Positions 1-12,200 of a DNA stretch of 64,000 nucleotides are shown in pieces. Under the pieces are notes generated by a model that did not search any database, was not told the DNA's origin, and saw nothing but the letters and a program-made list of their open reading frames with translations. Position 1 is the first letter of the stretch. Each line of letters opens with the position of its first letter. Made by a program: the position numbers and the translations under genes. The stretch spans positions 82,001 to 146,000 of the forward strand of contig JASANC010003066.1 of the NCBI GenBank assembly GCA_030248135.1, in the 5' to 3' direction. The DNA comes from Theristus sp. LFF4_11. Taxonomy: Eukaryota > Nematoda > Chromadorea > Monhysterida > Xyalidae.

Positions 1-1
1 G

Positions 2-2574
2 GTGCTGAACATATCCACTGGCAAATATATCAAGGTGCGATTTGACGGGGTTCATCGAACAGCCACTTCTTCGAGTTTTGAATTTAGTTCACTTTCACCA
101 TCACCACAACTCTTGGTTCATGCGTCAACTGCTTAATTTTTTCCCAGTAATTCTCACACAAAGGTCAAGCCGATCATCTCTCGATGGAACAGAAAGTTTT
201 TTACTCATTTTCTCACTTTCTGAAGACCCGATTATACCTCACGTATGCGCATTCGTCACGTCACGCCAGGTCTCGTGTTATTGCATACTACCGTTCAAAC
301 AGACCTATGCATACACAGCACGTGACGTCACGTCAGATCTCGTGTTATAGCATACTACCGTTCGTATTCTCCACACGTCCGATATAAACGAGCCCTGAGA
401 GTTTCCACTGAAACGACTGTACTTCGCGTTTGTCTGCTTAGAGTGGCACGTGCAAGACGAACGGCGCCGCGTTGTGCATGTGCTGCGAGCACAGCGGCCG
501 GCTGCTCTGGGTCGGCGACGAACGCGGCACCGTGTTCAGTTTCGTCATGGACTCCGCCTCCGGAAAGTTGGTGCGCGCAAAACGGTGAATTCGCGGCGTT
601 TGTGTTTGTTCGTGAGAACATTTTGGGTGGATAAGATGTCTGCACGGCCCTTTTATAGCCCGTTCATACTGACGTATGCGCAGCAAACGTCACGCCACGT
701 CACGTCATGTCAGCTCTTGTGTTTTAGCATACTACCGTTCTTTGACGTACGTCAGCACACGTCAGTATGAACGGGCCTTAACGTGATTGATTGCGAGACG
801 ACGGCATATTCAGTTGAAGCGGTGTCATGATTAGAACAGAACAGTTCAGAAACTAATGACGACTGACTGACTGCAGTGCATGTCCGGGCGAGCCTTCGCG
901 TTTTGTGGCGGTAAAAAAACCCGCAAAACACAGCCTGACTGACGCCAAATTGGTGCAACACATTGCACGTTTTGGCGGCAATGAACCACAACAACATCTT
1001 GGGCGGAGTGCCCAGTCAGTCTCAAAAGATTTTTCCTCGTATGTTACCAAACGAGTTTCGAACTCTGACAGACAGTGACAGACAATCGATGGTACCCCGC
1101 AGTGCCAAGTGCCAGTTAAACTGTTCTCAAGTTGAACACACTTTCAGAACGCTTGTCTGCCAAGGCCATGCGATAACGTCGCTGTCTGCTCGTGCCTGGC
1201 TGTCACGTGAGGCACGCGATCTCTGCGTCCTGGTCAGTGTCGCCGCAAACATGTTCGCCTTGTACAGGTTTGACTCGAAGATTTTTAACAATTGTTTTCA
1301 AAATTTTAATCTTTAATATTTTTTTATTAAGTTATGGTTTTTTTTCACCGTGCGAACAACGAACCAAACTTCAGGGCCTCCGCGACGGACGGGCATCTTC
1401 AGTTTCGACAGAAGTTTCCGATCAAACATTCCAAGTTGACCAGCCTGCGTAGCAGTTTCTGTCCGCTGATGTCGTTTCGACAGGGTGCTTGCGTTTGTAA
1501 GTCGAGTCTGGGGAAAACGTGACACTCCGCATTTTCAGCCTGTAGATTTTTTGTGACTTTTCACGGTCAGGCATGAACAAACACACTGGCAGATGCATGC
1601 GGTGTGACGGGGGGTGCGGTTATTTTCACAGTAGTAGGTTATTGGTGCGCACCTGGCGGTGACATCAGCGATTGGGCAGCCAACATGCGCGACAACGACT
1701 TTCAGGGGAGTGGATGGGGCACGCCTCCGTCGGAAACTGAGCTCCTTGGTATCCCGGCAGGTGCGTCCCTGGCATCCGCCTCACAGCGGCGCTAAACGCG
1801 TACCATTTGTCGCGGAGCTCGCAAGAAAAGCAGCCATATGACTGCCATTCATCTCTCGGGCACAACGCCGAGCTGATGATTAGTGATACAACACTCGCCA
1901 GCCGCACAACAACGACGACGACGACGACTTTCACGTTCATTTGCAGTGTCGGGCAGTGAGGACGGCTGCGTGTACTTGTTCGATGTCGAGCGGGGCTGCT
2001 GTCTGAACAAGCTACAGGGTCATTCCGACTCGGTCACTGATGTCACGTTCAACCACGATGAGTCGTTCTTGGCGTCAGGGGATACGCAGGTGGGCGCTTT
2101 CATTGATTGTTGGTATCGTTTGGCTTTGGTTTCGTTGAAGTTATTATCGTTTTCGGCTATTTTGGTTTCTAACGGAATTGAAAAGAAAAAACTCGACTTT
2201 TTTTCTAAAAAAACATAAAATGAAATAAATAAATAAAATATCAAGCAACTGGTCGATGAATTTTTGAGTAACATAATTTTTTTAAATGTGAGCTGGCTGT
2301 TGATTGGTTGCCGCTTGCCGCTGAGTTGGCTCATTTGTAGCATTAGTGTGTCGTCCGAACCCCGAATACTATGGTAGGTTAACTAAGGTGTTTGATGCGT
2401 TAACGCTTCACACAGGATGACTCGTTCACGTGTATGAAGGACTGCGGACAAAGAGGAGCATGATCTGAACCACCATCTTTGTATTCTTAGGGTGTCGTGA
2501 TAATCTGGAAACGGGGCGGCCTGGAAGATACAGACACGGCAACACTCAACAGTCAAGAAATGTTTTCATCGTGA
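2..2574 (+). CDS. WDR13: WDR13-like WD40-repeat protein, 3' part (5' end outside window)
   Basis: Exons read as <2-34, 442-584, 1148-1267, 1375-1496, 1947-2089 and 2491-2574 (stop TGA). All junctions are GT-AG and phases agree. The joined product carries stretches I recognise from WDR13: NISTGK, GRLLWVGDERG, SLSARAWLSREARD, FCPLMSFRQGACV, then SGSEDG and NKLQGHSDSV, ending GVVIIWK. These are the C-terminal blades of a WD40 beta-propeller. WDR13 is a nuclear WD40 protein with no catalytic activity known to me, probably a protein-interaction scaffold. The start codon and the N-terminal blades lie upstream of the window. Introns 1, 2 and 4 carry short repeats (near 224-394, 643-779 and 1806-1912). 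An AATAAA 270 bases past the stop is a plausible polyadenylation signal. The family call is from motif recall, not a search. Confidence 0.85.
224..394. mobile_element. Short inverted-repeat element (GACGTATG family), intron 1 of WDR13
   Basis: The left end resembles CCCGATTATACCTCACGTATG and the right end is the approximate reverse complement (GATATAAACGAGCC). The interior holds two related half-copies, each with CTCGTGTTAT and GCATACTACCGTTC. The same ends recur at 643-779 and 38567-38612, so this is a dispersed family. No coding sequence; a MITE is the likely nature. Boundaries are approximate. Confidence 0.55.
643..779. mobile_element. Short inverted-repeat element (GACGTATG family), intron 2 of WDR13
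   Basis: Starts near GCCCGTTCATACTGACGTATG and ends with the reverse complement CAGTATGAACGGGCC, so the arms match closely. The interior shares GCATACTACCGTTC with the copy at 224-394. A non-coding, foldback-type MITE in an intron. Confidence 0.65.
1806..1912. repeat. Dispersed repeat, intron 4 of WDR13 (second copy near 41290-41412)
   Basis: The segment with AAAGCAGCCATATGACTGCC, CTCTCGGGC and AACGCCGAGCTGATG recurs with small changes near 41300-41400. The two copies are in the same orientation and both continue into AATACAACACTC-like sequence. No open frame. A member of an unidentified repeat family. Confidence 0.5.
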
Positions 2575-5500
2575 AAATATAACTCATAAATACGGTGACT
2601 GCGTAATAGAAACACACATTCGCGTACAATGAGCTGATTGGCTACGCGTTTTAATTGGACAAACCGATCAGCGAACACGAGTGGAACTTGTTCGCCACAC
2701 GAATTACACAGCTTTGCACCCAGATTCAGTGAAATAATGATAATACGCTTTATTGCTTGGTACTGTGGACCAAATTTCTTGAAAACGTTTTGCTTGTGTG
2801 AAACCTAAATTTTTCCTGTATCATTTTTAACTTTTCATTCTATAATAAAACACATGTGCACGAAATATTATGCAGAATTCGGAAAGCCCGGTTTTTCAAG
2901 CGCATTCAACGTATGAAGGATTATATTTCATCGATGCGCAAGTGGTTTGCTCTTGTTTTTCTTATCGCTTCCTTTTGGAATGTCAACATCCAACGCACGA
3001 AGGAAAATTTTCTTTTCGTAAGCTGGAAAACACGAAATAAAAACATCTACGCGAAAGCCAGCGGTTTTTCACAACACTTCGGTGGTCGCATATATTATTG
3101 AAATATCACATCTCGTTTTAAAATTCAATTCAACTCATTTCATATTATTGAATGACTAAACTCGGAAAATTTGGACTACGGAACTTACCTAACATCAGTT
3201 CTCAGATGCAGTAAGATCATGTCGAGACACAATCAGGTTTAAACCGTATTCCAACCCAGCGTTATGTCATTAGACCACGCCGTTTCAGCCAAAGGCGCTT
3301 TTTCACCCAGTTGGCTCCGCGCGGCTATTATGCATTTCTAAAATAAACAACCGCATGTGGTTCTCAGGGTTGGTATTGTGCGTGTGGTTTAGAAATTTTG
3401 TTTTGAAATGCGGCTTTGTAAAATGTGGTCTGTGGTTTGTAAGCGTAGATGTGCTTTGTGGACGAGAATAGTGATTATCCACACGGAAAAGCATTTATGC
3501 TCTATGTGTGTGTGTTGCAAAGGTTTCAAAAGTAAAGTAGTATTGTGGTACCAGTGAAAAATAGTAAATACTCTGTAGGTAGATACATGTCCACCGGTAC
3601 CGGGTTTATATGTTCAGTAATAAAATTGAAAATCGAGTAACTGATACCCTGTTTGGTTCTAGCAAGGTGTTGTGCATCTGGTGGTCGTGGTGAAACGACC
3701 TGTTGTTGCAAATTAGTTAGTACAATCAACTTTACTGAGAGTTAAGTAGTGCATTGCCTGATGTAGTTTGAGATTAGGAGTTGAAAAATGGTAATTGATT
3801 GATTTGCAAAAAACGTTTTATGTCATTCAAATTTTGAAACTATACAACTCCATATGACGCAGTGAGATGCAGTGTAGATTTCCTTTTTTATCAACCGCAG
3901 TGCAAAAGACTTCAATTTGTTAAAATATGCAACTGGGTTTTTATGATTTGTTCACGGATCACGGTTTCCATTTACTATTATCTAATGTTCGTACATTTGA
4001 AAGTTCGCTTTTACCATGATTACAGTGGATTGTTGCATTTTTAGCCACAGTCTTTATTGGTCTTAGTATTCAAAAATCAGCACATACGTAAAACGTGTAC
4101 ATAGCTGAACAAAATTTTGTGCGAAACAAAATCTACAAAACCATTTTCCCTATTTCTACGCATGATACTGTAACGGTGCACACTACCCGTTTTGTATCTG
4201 TGCCAATGGTTTTTCTCTTCCGCGTTTTCTGTGCCAATGTGAGATTTGTGCTGGGCACAGTGGCAGTCCAACCATTTTTTTGCTTGTGAATTTATGTCGT
4301 TCTGGTTACGTTCCATATGTAATATCTGTTTCTCGTTTTATTAGTTTGTCTGTCTCGTTCTGTTTATTTTCGTTTTACAATATATAGGTATATGGTAAGC
4401 TCAACGATATGAATGTGAAACTTCAAATGATAAAATTGCTTGCTGTCGTCACTTCTGAATTTTAATCTATCTCTGAAAACCGTCGGAAAATACAATATGC
4501 AAGCTAAATTATGTGGGAGCAAACGATAATATATCGCATCAGATTTCTCTTTTTCGCTGGTAGTTTTAACGCAATTTTGTTACGCCTAATTAGAGCTGCC
4601 TCAGCACCATTATTTTGATAAAGCTTCATTCAATCTCAGGAAAAATGATGCCATTAGTCTGAAAGCATAGGAGATGGTGGCAAATGTTTTTATCAGTTCT
4701 CCATTTCAACGTGGGTTTTTTTCAAAAAGAAAATGCCATACTAAAACTATCGTTAACAGCATGCAATAATTATTGGATTTTCTTTTTTTAAATCCGTGGT
4801 GTAACTGTTTCCTTACCCCTCGCAGTCTCCTGTAAAAAAGATTGTGCGTCCATGACTCTTCAAAAGCCACGGACAGTTTCATTTCGGTTTTACATTTCTG
4901 AATTTATGGGGACTTGTGAAGTTACAAATGCTATTCTGTGCACTGTTTATGCAACTGAGTTGAACCACCTTTTGGCGCCGCGCCATTTATACCAGGCCTT
5001 ACGGTTTCTTTATTATGCCATCATCTTTTTTCTTGCTTCACTGAATTTTCTTTTTGAAAACTGTAATACGAAAAAAGGCCGTTTTTGCATGACGTGTATA
5101 TATTCAAAAGGATGGAAAATTTTATTGCGTTTTGTAAGATTTCCAATTTTTTGTTTTGGCATTCAGATGGTTAGATTTTTGTGCAGCTTAACTGTAAATA
5201 GCGAAACGGTTGAAAACGGTTATTTTCCGTACTAGTTTTTGAGCAAAATTGTTTTCTGTGGGTAGAGAATCGACGGAGTGGTTCCCAAAGAAACATTACA
5301 AATCTTTCGATGAATCATGTTTCAGTACACCGTCCTGTAATGCAGTTATTTTCTTACGTTCTAAACATAAAAGATACAAAATTTTTACAGTATGGTAGTT
5401 TAAATGATTGAAAACCCGCTACTTTGCCGTTGCCATGTTACTGCAAAACGTTTGCTGATGATGAACGCCAATCTGAATGACAAACTCAACAAAAAACTGA

Positions 5501-8500
5501 CTGCAGTGTTTTTGTTTTGCACTTTTCAAGATTCGCCAAGTGCAAACGTGTCACACCGTCGCGTAACCCTAACACCAGTCTGCATTTCTTGAATAGTCAT
5601 AATCATTTTTGACACATCGAATTGAAGAAAAAAGTTTGTCCATACGAATAGAGACACTTCAAAACCAGTTTTCTCGCAAAAAATCCTCTCAACGCCAAAA
5701 TCCGCGCTGACATGTAAGTGAGACGATATAATGACATTTGTCAGCGTCAGTGAAGCGCGTAAACAAAAAAGTGTCAGCTTACACATTTTCCTACAAATCA
5801 TGTGGGCCGAAAACGAGACGAGATAAATTAGTAATTGATACATGTATGTTATCACCGCCACCTGAACTTAACTGCTGTAACGCTTCAACCTCGCTCTAAG
5901 GTGTTGCAAAAAATCTGACAAAGTTTCAAGTTTAAAATTTGGTTTTTGTGGTGTGCCCCAATATGAGAATCGCATCTGGTACTGCATCTCATTAATAATG
6001 TCTAGACTTATCACCACAATTTATCTTTTTTTGTATCACCGTATTAGAGATTTCTTTTACAATTCTAACCACTTTGTTGCGTTGAATAAATTTTCGATCG
6101 TCATTTTTCTTGTTAAACAGTTCGTACTGAAACTGGGAATCTACGTGCTTTCAAACCGCTTTTGGTGCATTTTTTGTTCAGTGGTTTCAGTAACAAGTGT
6201 TAAAGTTGCTAGTTTGATGATCAACGTTTGATTTGCTGTGTATTGAATGAGAACACACCATACAACAACTTCTAACTTGTCTGCGCTAGGACCTGCCGGG
6301 AAAACTACATCACACTATATTGCAGCAATAATCATCTCAGTAAGTTGATAGATTTCTATCGAAATGCAACCAACACCGGTGTGTTATTTAAGTCCAGTTT
6401 GGTTGTGTTGTGTTTGCCGAAATTCTGCTCTGGGGTTAGCAAAAGCGGGCTTGACTTTCGAGTGTTTTATGCAGGCCAGCAGAAAACGGGGAAATATTGC
6501 ACATAGGTTCATATGAAATATGTTGAAGTGAAAATTTTGGCGCGAGTATTTGAAGAAAGAAGAGAAAAAGTTCAACATTTGGGTGACAAGTGCATTTGAT
6601 TCTATGGGGGGTTTGCTGCCAAAATTTCACAGAAACCACCTTGGTTTATACCGTACGTGACATAACAGCTGTCAATTCAATATTTCTCAGTGCAACACTT
6701 TTCTGTTTTTAGGAACGTAATTTATATTCTACTAAACGCATTATTTGGAATTAGATGAACTTCGTCACATCGTGAGTTTGTTCAGCCTGATCGTGTAAAC
6801 TGACATTTCTCATAGGCATGCCTTTGTTTATTTTCTCTTCCGCTTTCTTCTGTATGCTTTTGCTTTTCAATGTGGGTGTTCTGGTCTGTGTACACAGACG
6901 CTTCAAAACTCGATAGTCTCTCGTGAAATTGATACTGGAATGTTTCTGTTGAGCTATGTAGGTCACAACTGTTATGATGAGCTACTATTATTAGGTTTGA
7001 GAATCATATTGTGCAGAAGTTAATCTGACATTATTTGATTTCTCGAATTGAAGATATAAGCGTGCAGTCTCCATTTATCGTCCATTTTTGTCTTTTCTAG
7101 ATCGAGACACTCGGACTCGATGGAATACTTCTGAGTTTTTATGCCTGGATTTCTGTGCTTCTGCAATGATTTCAAACATTGCCGTTATAATTATAACTTT
7201 TGAATAGAAAAGGAAGAACACAAAGTCACGCTACACTATGTAGTTCAGTTTCAGTTCTAATTTTATATTTGAAGACATTTGTAATGACAGTGTTTTATTC
7301 CTGATGAAGCCACTAACTGTCGATGAAAGAAACCTTATGAAAGATTCGTGGGCATGTGTGCCAGCAAGGTGTTGGCACACCCGGTTCCACACACCTGTGT
7401 TCAGATTTTTTCCGAGTGTTTTAAAAAAGGATTTTCTATGTTTCACGGATGTCTACGTTAATATATGGACGTCCAAAAATCATCAAAAATCCATTCCTGA
7501 AACATTAAAAAATCAGAACACGGGTTTAGTTGGTTTTACTGTTGTTCTGGTTAATTTCAAATTTTTTCAAGTTGCGGATCATGGTTAGCTCTGATAAATG
7601 ATGCCGACTTAACAAGACATTTCATGGACCTGAAATCAATTCCTGATGTTTCTGTTTAGTTACAATTGAACGAAGGCTCAAATCATTTAAAATATCAAAA
7701 AGGTTAATATTAACGCTGTTTGAAATGTTATCCAACCGCAACATTTTTCAATTTGTTTCTCCAAATATATCCGAGTTGTGGGGTCCAGCGGTTCACTTCC
7801 CATACATGTACGTTACGTGGATGAAGGAGAAACAATGACATTTCAAATTACATATATAACGCTGTTCTGGATTTCTGAAAAACATTATAATTAGACGACC
7901 TTTCAATTGTGTCGGGGCACACACGGTTGCTATGACTGCGGGCACGGGGCCTTAAAGATCTGTATGTATTGAACTTGCCCCTGGAGGGTGTAACGTCCAT
8001 TATGAAGCGCAGGTTTTCAGACTCTGGATTGCCAATCACGGTGTGAACAAGCGGCGACGTCTATGAGCGAGCGGACTGTTTTTGGTGTTGTAGTTGTGTG
8101 TGTTGTGTTGCCTGACGTACATTGTAAAAGCTTTTTTGAGTCAAATTCAAATACATTGTTCATAAATGCAGTTAAACACGCAAAGGAGTGCGATTGCTTG
8201 GCGCTCAAGTATATGTATCCTAATGTAACTACTGAGTTTATTGCAGTCCAATTCAACTGTAGCCAATCAGCTTATTACTGAGCGGATCACTTGTGCCTGA
8301 AAGTGGAGTTTATACAGAATTAGCGTCAAACGTTGTCTGTCCTGTCATTTCATGTGAAAACACTTTTTGATTATGGCGGACTTTTTTGTTGCCGACAGGC
8401 AACATGTCATCAATCCTGATTTAAACATAAACTTTTGCCGATCATGCATGTTTGTGCCTATCGTTGATCAAAAAGGGTGCATTTCGCGTCGTCAAACTAT

Positions 8501-9272
8501 GTAGGTTGTCGTTTATTATATACTCACATTTTTTGACAACTGGCATTGAAAAAACCACTTTTCTCTAGCGCAACACTCTAACCGGTGTGCATGTGTGTTA
8601 TGTTTCGGTTATGAATACTTTAAGTGATTATATGTATACATGTGGTATAAAACTGTGAACCTAATGTTCTATGACCAGTTTTTGAGTTTTAACCAGCGAT
8701 AGTTTTTTAAACACGTAAAACGTATTTTTTGCCAAACCGCAATTTTTGAAAGGTTTTCTAATTTTATTTTTTGGTGAAAAGAAAAACTGTTTTGGTCATG
8801 TTGACAAAAGATGTCTGCTTTGGCATTCTCGAGTTTTCGCTGTTTGCCTTGAACTTAAAATCCCCGCACTATCGGTAGCGGTTTGCTGAATTGATTTTCA
8901 ATTATCACTGCCAAGAAAAAAATACACGTACCATGGAAAACTGTTCCGTGAGTTTAGCGTTGTGACAGAAAGCAAAAAGACGCTAAGTAACGCTAAGATT
9001 TGCATTTCCATCCTCGTGCTCTGCACCTCACTTATTCTCACGCTGCGCAAATTTCTGCGGCACATGCAAAAGCACGCAGACAAGACGCACAAAATTGGTT
9101 CAGTTAGCTAGCTAGCACCCTTGCTATATCGTGAGTGGTACACATTTGAATTCATTTCCGCGCGCTCACACCAACCAGTTCGTTCTTGCGTCAGTGTTAC
9201 AAGTACGAAAGCGCTGTTTGCACGATCTCTCAAAAATCCCTGTAACGGTGTGTCAAAAAAAAAACATCGACA
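2575..9272. other. Gene-poor AT-rich interval between WDR13 and EAAT
   Basis: 6.7 kb with no exon I can recognise on either strand. The start holds the WDR13 3' flank. Open frames are short and AT-driven, the longest about 127 codons at 4852-5235, with no family motif or splice support. The end must contain the EAAT promoter and 5' UTR, but I see no convincing TATA box there. A 72-codon frame at 8063-8281 is discussed as a weak candidate. Confidence 0.5.
2844..2849 (+). terminator. Candidate poly(A) signal of WDR13
   Basis: AATAAA on the plus strand about 270 bases after the WDR13 stop codon, in AT-rich DNA. Positional evidence only. Confidence 0.4.
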
Positions 9273-12200
9273 ATGTTCTCTTACACTAACAACATCAACA
9301 ATAATAATGACAGTGATCCGTTCCTACTATTCGACGAACAACAACACCACGACAGCACCGGTCTATTGTTGCGCAGTCGCCTCTCATCTGGCTCGCAATC
9401 GGATTTCTACCCGTCGCTGGTGCCGGGCAGTAGCATCAACGCAGGTCAAGGCGGTCGCGGCGGCGGCGGCGCTTCTGTTCAAAACGGTACGACTAACAAA
9501 ACAGCGGAAAGAAACCGGAGAGACCAGAAATCGCGACGCGAATTCATGGCCACCACTGAGAACAACAACCCGCCGGCGCGCGCGTCAACGGCGCCGAAAC
9601 GAAAATGCGGCATCGGCTCGGAGAACGTCCTGTTGATCTTCACGGTCATCGGTGTGATCCTGGGCGTCGTCATCGGCATCATTCTCTGGGATCCGGAGGT
9701 GTGTTACTACACCGTAGTTTTGGTGCGATTTTCGTGGCGAGACCGAGAGCGAACGAAATTTTGATCAGGGACTGCAAGTGACTGGTCGACTGATGGAAAG
9801 AACTTTCCTTTCGGAATGATAATCCACGGTTTTCTAACGGTTCGTTTATGTCCTGTTCGTTTCAGGTGCAATGGTCCGAGAGGTCGTTATCGTACCTCGG
9901 TTTTCCCGGCGACATGTTTGTGCGTATGCTCAAGCTGCTCATCCAGCCGTTGATCGTTTCGTCTATCATGTTTGTTTCAATATTTCCGCGTTTCAATTCG
10001 TTTATTTGGAGCTAGCTGCATTTCCTTTATTCCTCCAGCTCCAATCTGATTTCACACGTAAACTCGTGTCTCATTTCAGTTCGTCACTGGCTGCACTCGA
10101 CTCGTCAACGGCCGGCCGATTGGGCGTCACTGCGATGCTGTACTATTTTACGACGACCATGTCCGCCGTGATCACGGGCATTATTTTGGTAGGCAGGTAT
10201 TCATTGATTCGCATGAAAATAAAAACGCTGCCAGCCAGCAAGACCGATTGTTTAGTGGCTCATGATTGGCCGTCTATCACAGCAGTCTCAAATCGAAGTT
10301 GTCCAGACTTTTGAGCTTTTGTGTTCTTATTCTCGTTTTGTTTGCATCGCCTAAAATCAGCGTCCATTCGTTCGGACATGTAGGTCATCATCATTCAACC
10401 GGGCAAATGGGCGGACAGCTCCGCGACGATTGCGTCAGCGACCGCCGGCCAGGACACGGGCGACAAATGCATCTCAAACGCCATTGACACGGTGCTGGAT
10501 TTGCTGAGGTCTGCGACAGTGCAACCCACTTTGGTGATGTTCTTCAGTTTTGTGGTGTAGAATATTTTTTATAAAAGTCTCAATTCTGCCTGGTGTCCAT
10601 CGCACTGACGAGCCAGGGGGCACCGCGGTATGTGTCTACCTGGCGAAACCGCAAACAGCGAACTTCTTGTATTGAGGGGCATTCACGAGGCAGTATTTAG
10701 TGACGCATAGCTGTTTTAATCCGTAGCTACGCGGTTACTAAATACTGCTTCATGAATGCCGCTACTAAGTCTGTTTAATTTCATTCAACCGGATATTCTC
10801 TTCCTCCAGGAACATGTTCCCGGACAATTTAGTCGAGGCGACCATTAGCTCGCAGAAGATGTGCATGAAATTCTTGAACGGAACCGGCAACGAGACGGTC
10901 ATGGTGCCGCCCGGTGTTGCGTTGGCCTTGTCACAAGGTACAACATGTTGTGTTGTCCTGTTGTTTGCTTTGTTACAAACGTCCGGCATTATCCGATTTA
11001 TTGAAGTTCAATACAAGAGTAATACAAGGACTGCCTTATTAATTCGGCGACACTCCACGATTGCAGAGGACCGCGACAAACTGAATCCGGTGCCGCACAC
11101 ACTGAAGTCCGATGGTATGAACATCCTCGGCCTGGTCGTGTTCAGCGTCGCGCTCGGCATCGTCATCAGCATCATGAAGGAGGAGGGACGCCCGCTGCGC
11201 GAGTTCTTCAAGAGTCTCGAAGGCGCCAGCATGCGTCTGATCGAAGTCGTCATCTGGTGAGTTGAGTCGCCTGGTCTGAACATGTGCTGCATGTTGGTCG
11301 TGTGCACAGTACAGCACGTTTTTTTAAACCTGTCGTCTGTATAGTAAAATACAGGCCCCACGGAAGAAAAATAACGGTGCAGGATTAGACTAGAGACATT
11401 TTTTTCTCCACAAATGGTGTTCTTTTTTTGTTTCCCCGAATGAACCTGACTCCGGTTCATTCTTCTTTAATTCAAAAGTTTGGCTGGGTTTGTATTCTGC
11501 CAAAAAAGTGACAGGTTTAAAACAATATACTGTACGAAACAAACACATTACATAACCTCAAGAGTGTGTTTGAATCCTTTTCTGAGAACGATCCATCCAT
11601 CCATCCATCCATCCATTTTATTTCGCGAAAAGCAGGAAACTCCGATAAAACTGTATGAACAGCATGAAATTCGGAGTGTGTGTACATGATGAACGATGAA
11701 CGCTGTGTACATTATATGACGAAAGTGTGCGATCTCCAGACAAGTACTTTCACGAGCGTCCACGCTTCTCATTCAGGTACTCACCGATCGGCATCACGTT
11801 TCTGATCGCGCGACAAATCGTCGGCATGGAAGACCCAGCGGCCGAGTTGCACCGCCTGACCGGCTACATGATCACCGTGCTGTCCGGTCTGTTCATCCAC
11901 GGGCTCATCGTGCTGCCGTTGATATTGTTCCTGTTGGCGAGGCGGAATCCGTTCAAATTCGTGTACGGAATGCTGCAGGCGCTGCTGACGGCCTTTGGCA
12001 CATCGTCCAGGTTTGTATCGTTTTGCTTTTTATAGATTGGTGAGGACACAAACGAATTTCAAAACTCTACGTTAGTGTTAATGCGTTTTTGAACTTCAAC
12101 ACGAATGTACAGCAACGTTCGTGATCGCTTGAACAATGGGAACGCAAAAACAGGGTCGGACATGCATGTGCAACCGTTGATCATGTCGATAATGGAAAAG

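Noticed and set aside
4852..5235. 127-codon open frame in the AT-rich interval
   Set aside because: Phe/Leu/Ile-rich composition expected from AT-rich DNA, no family motif, no splice or promoter evidence.
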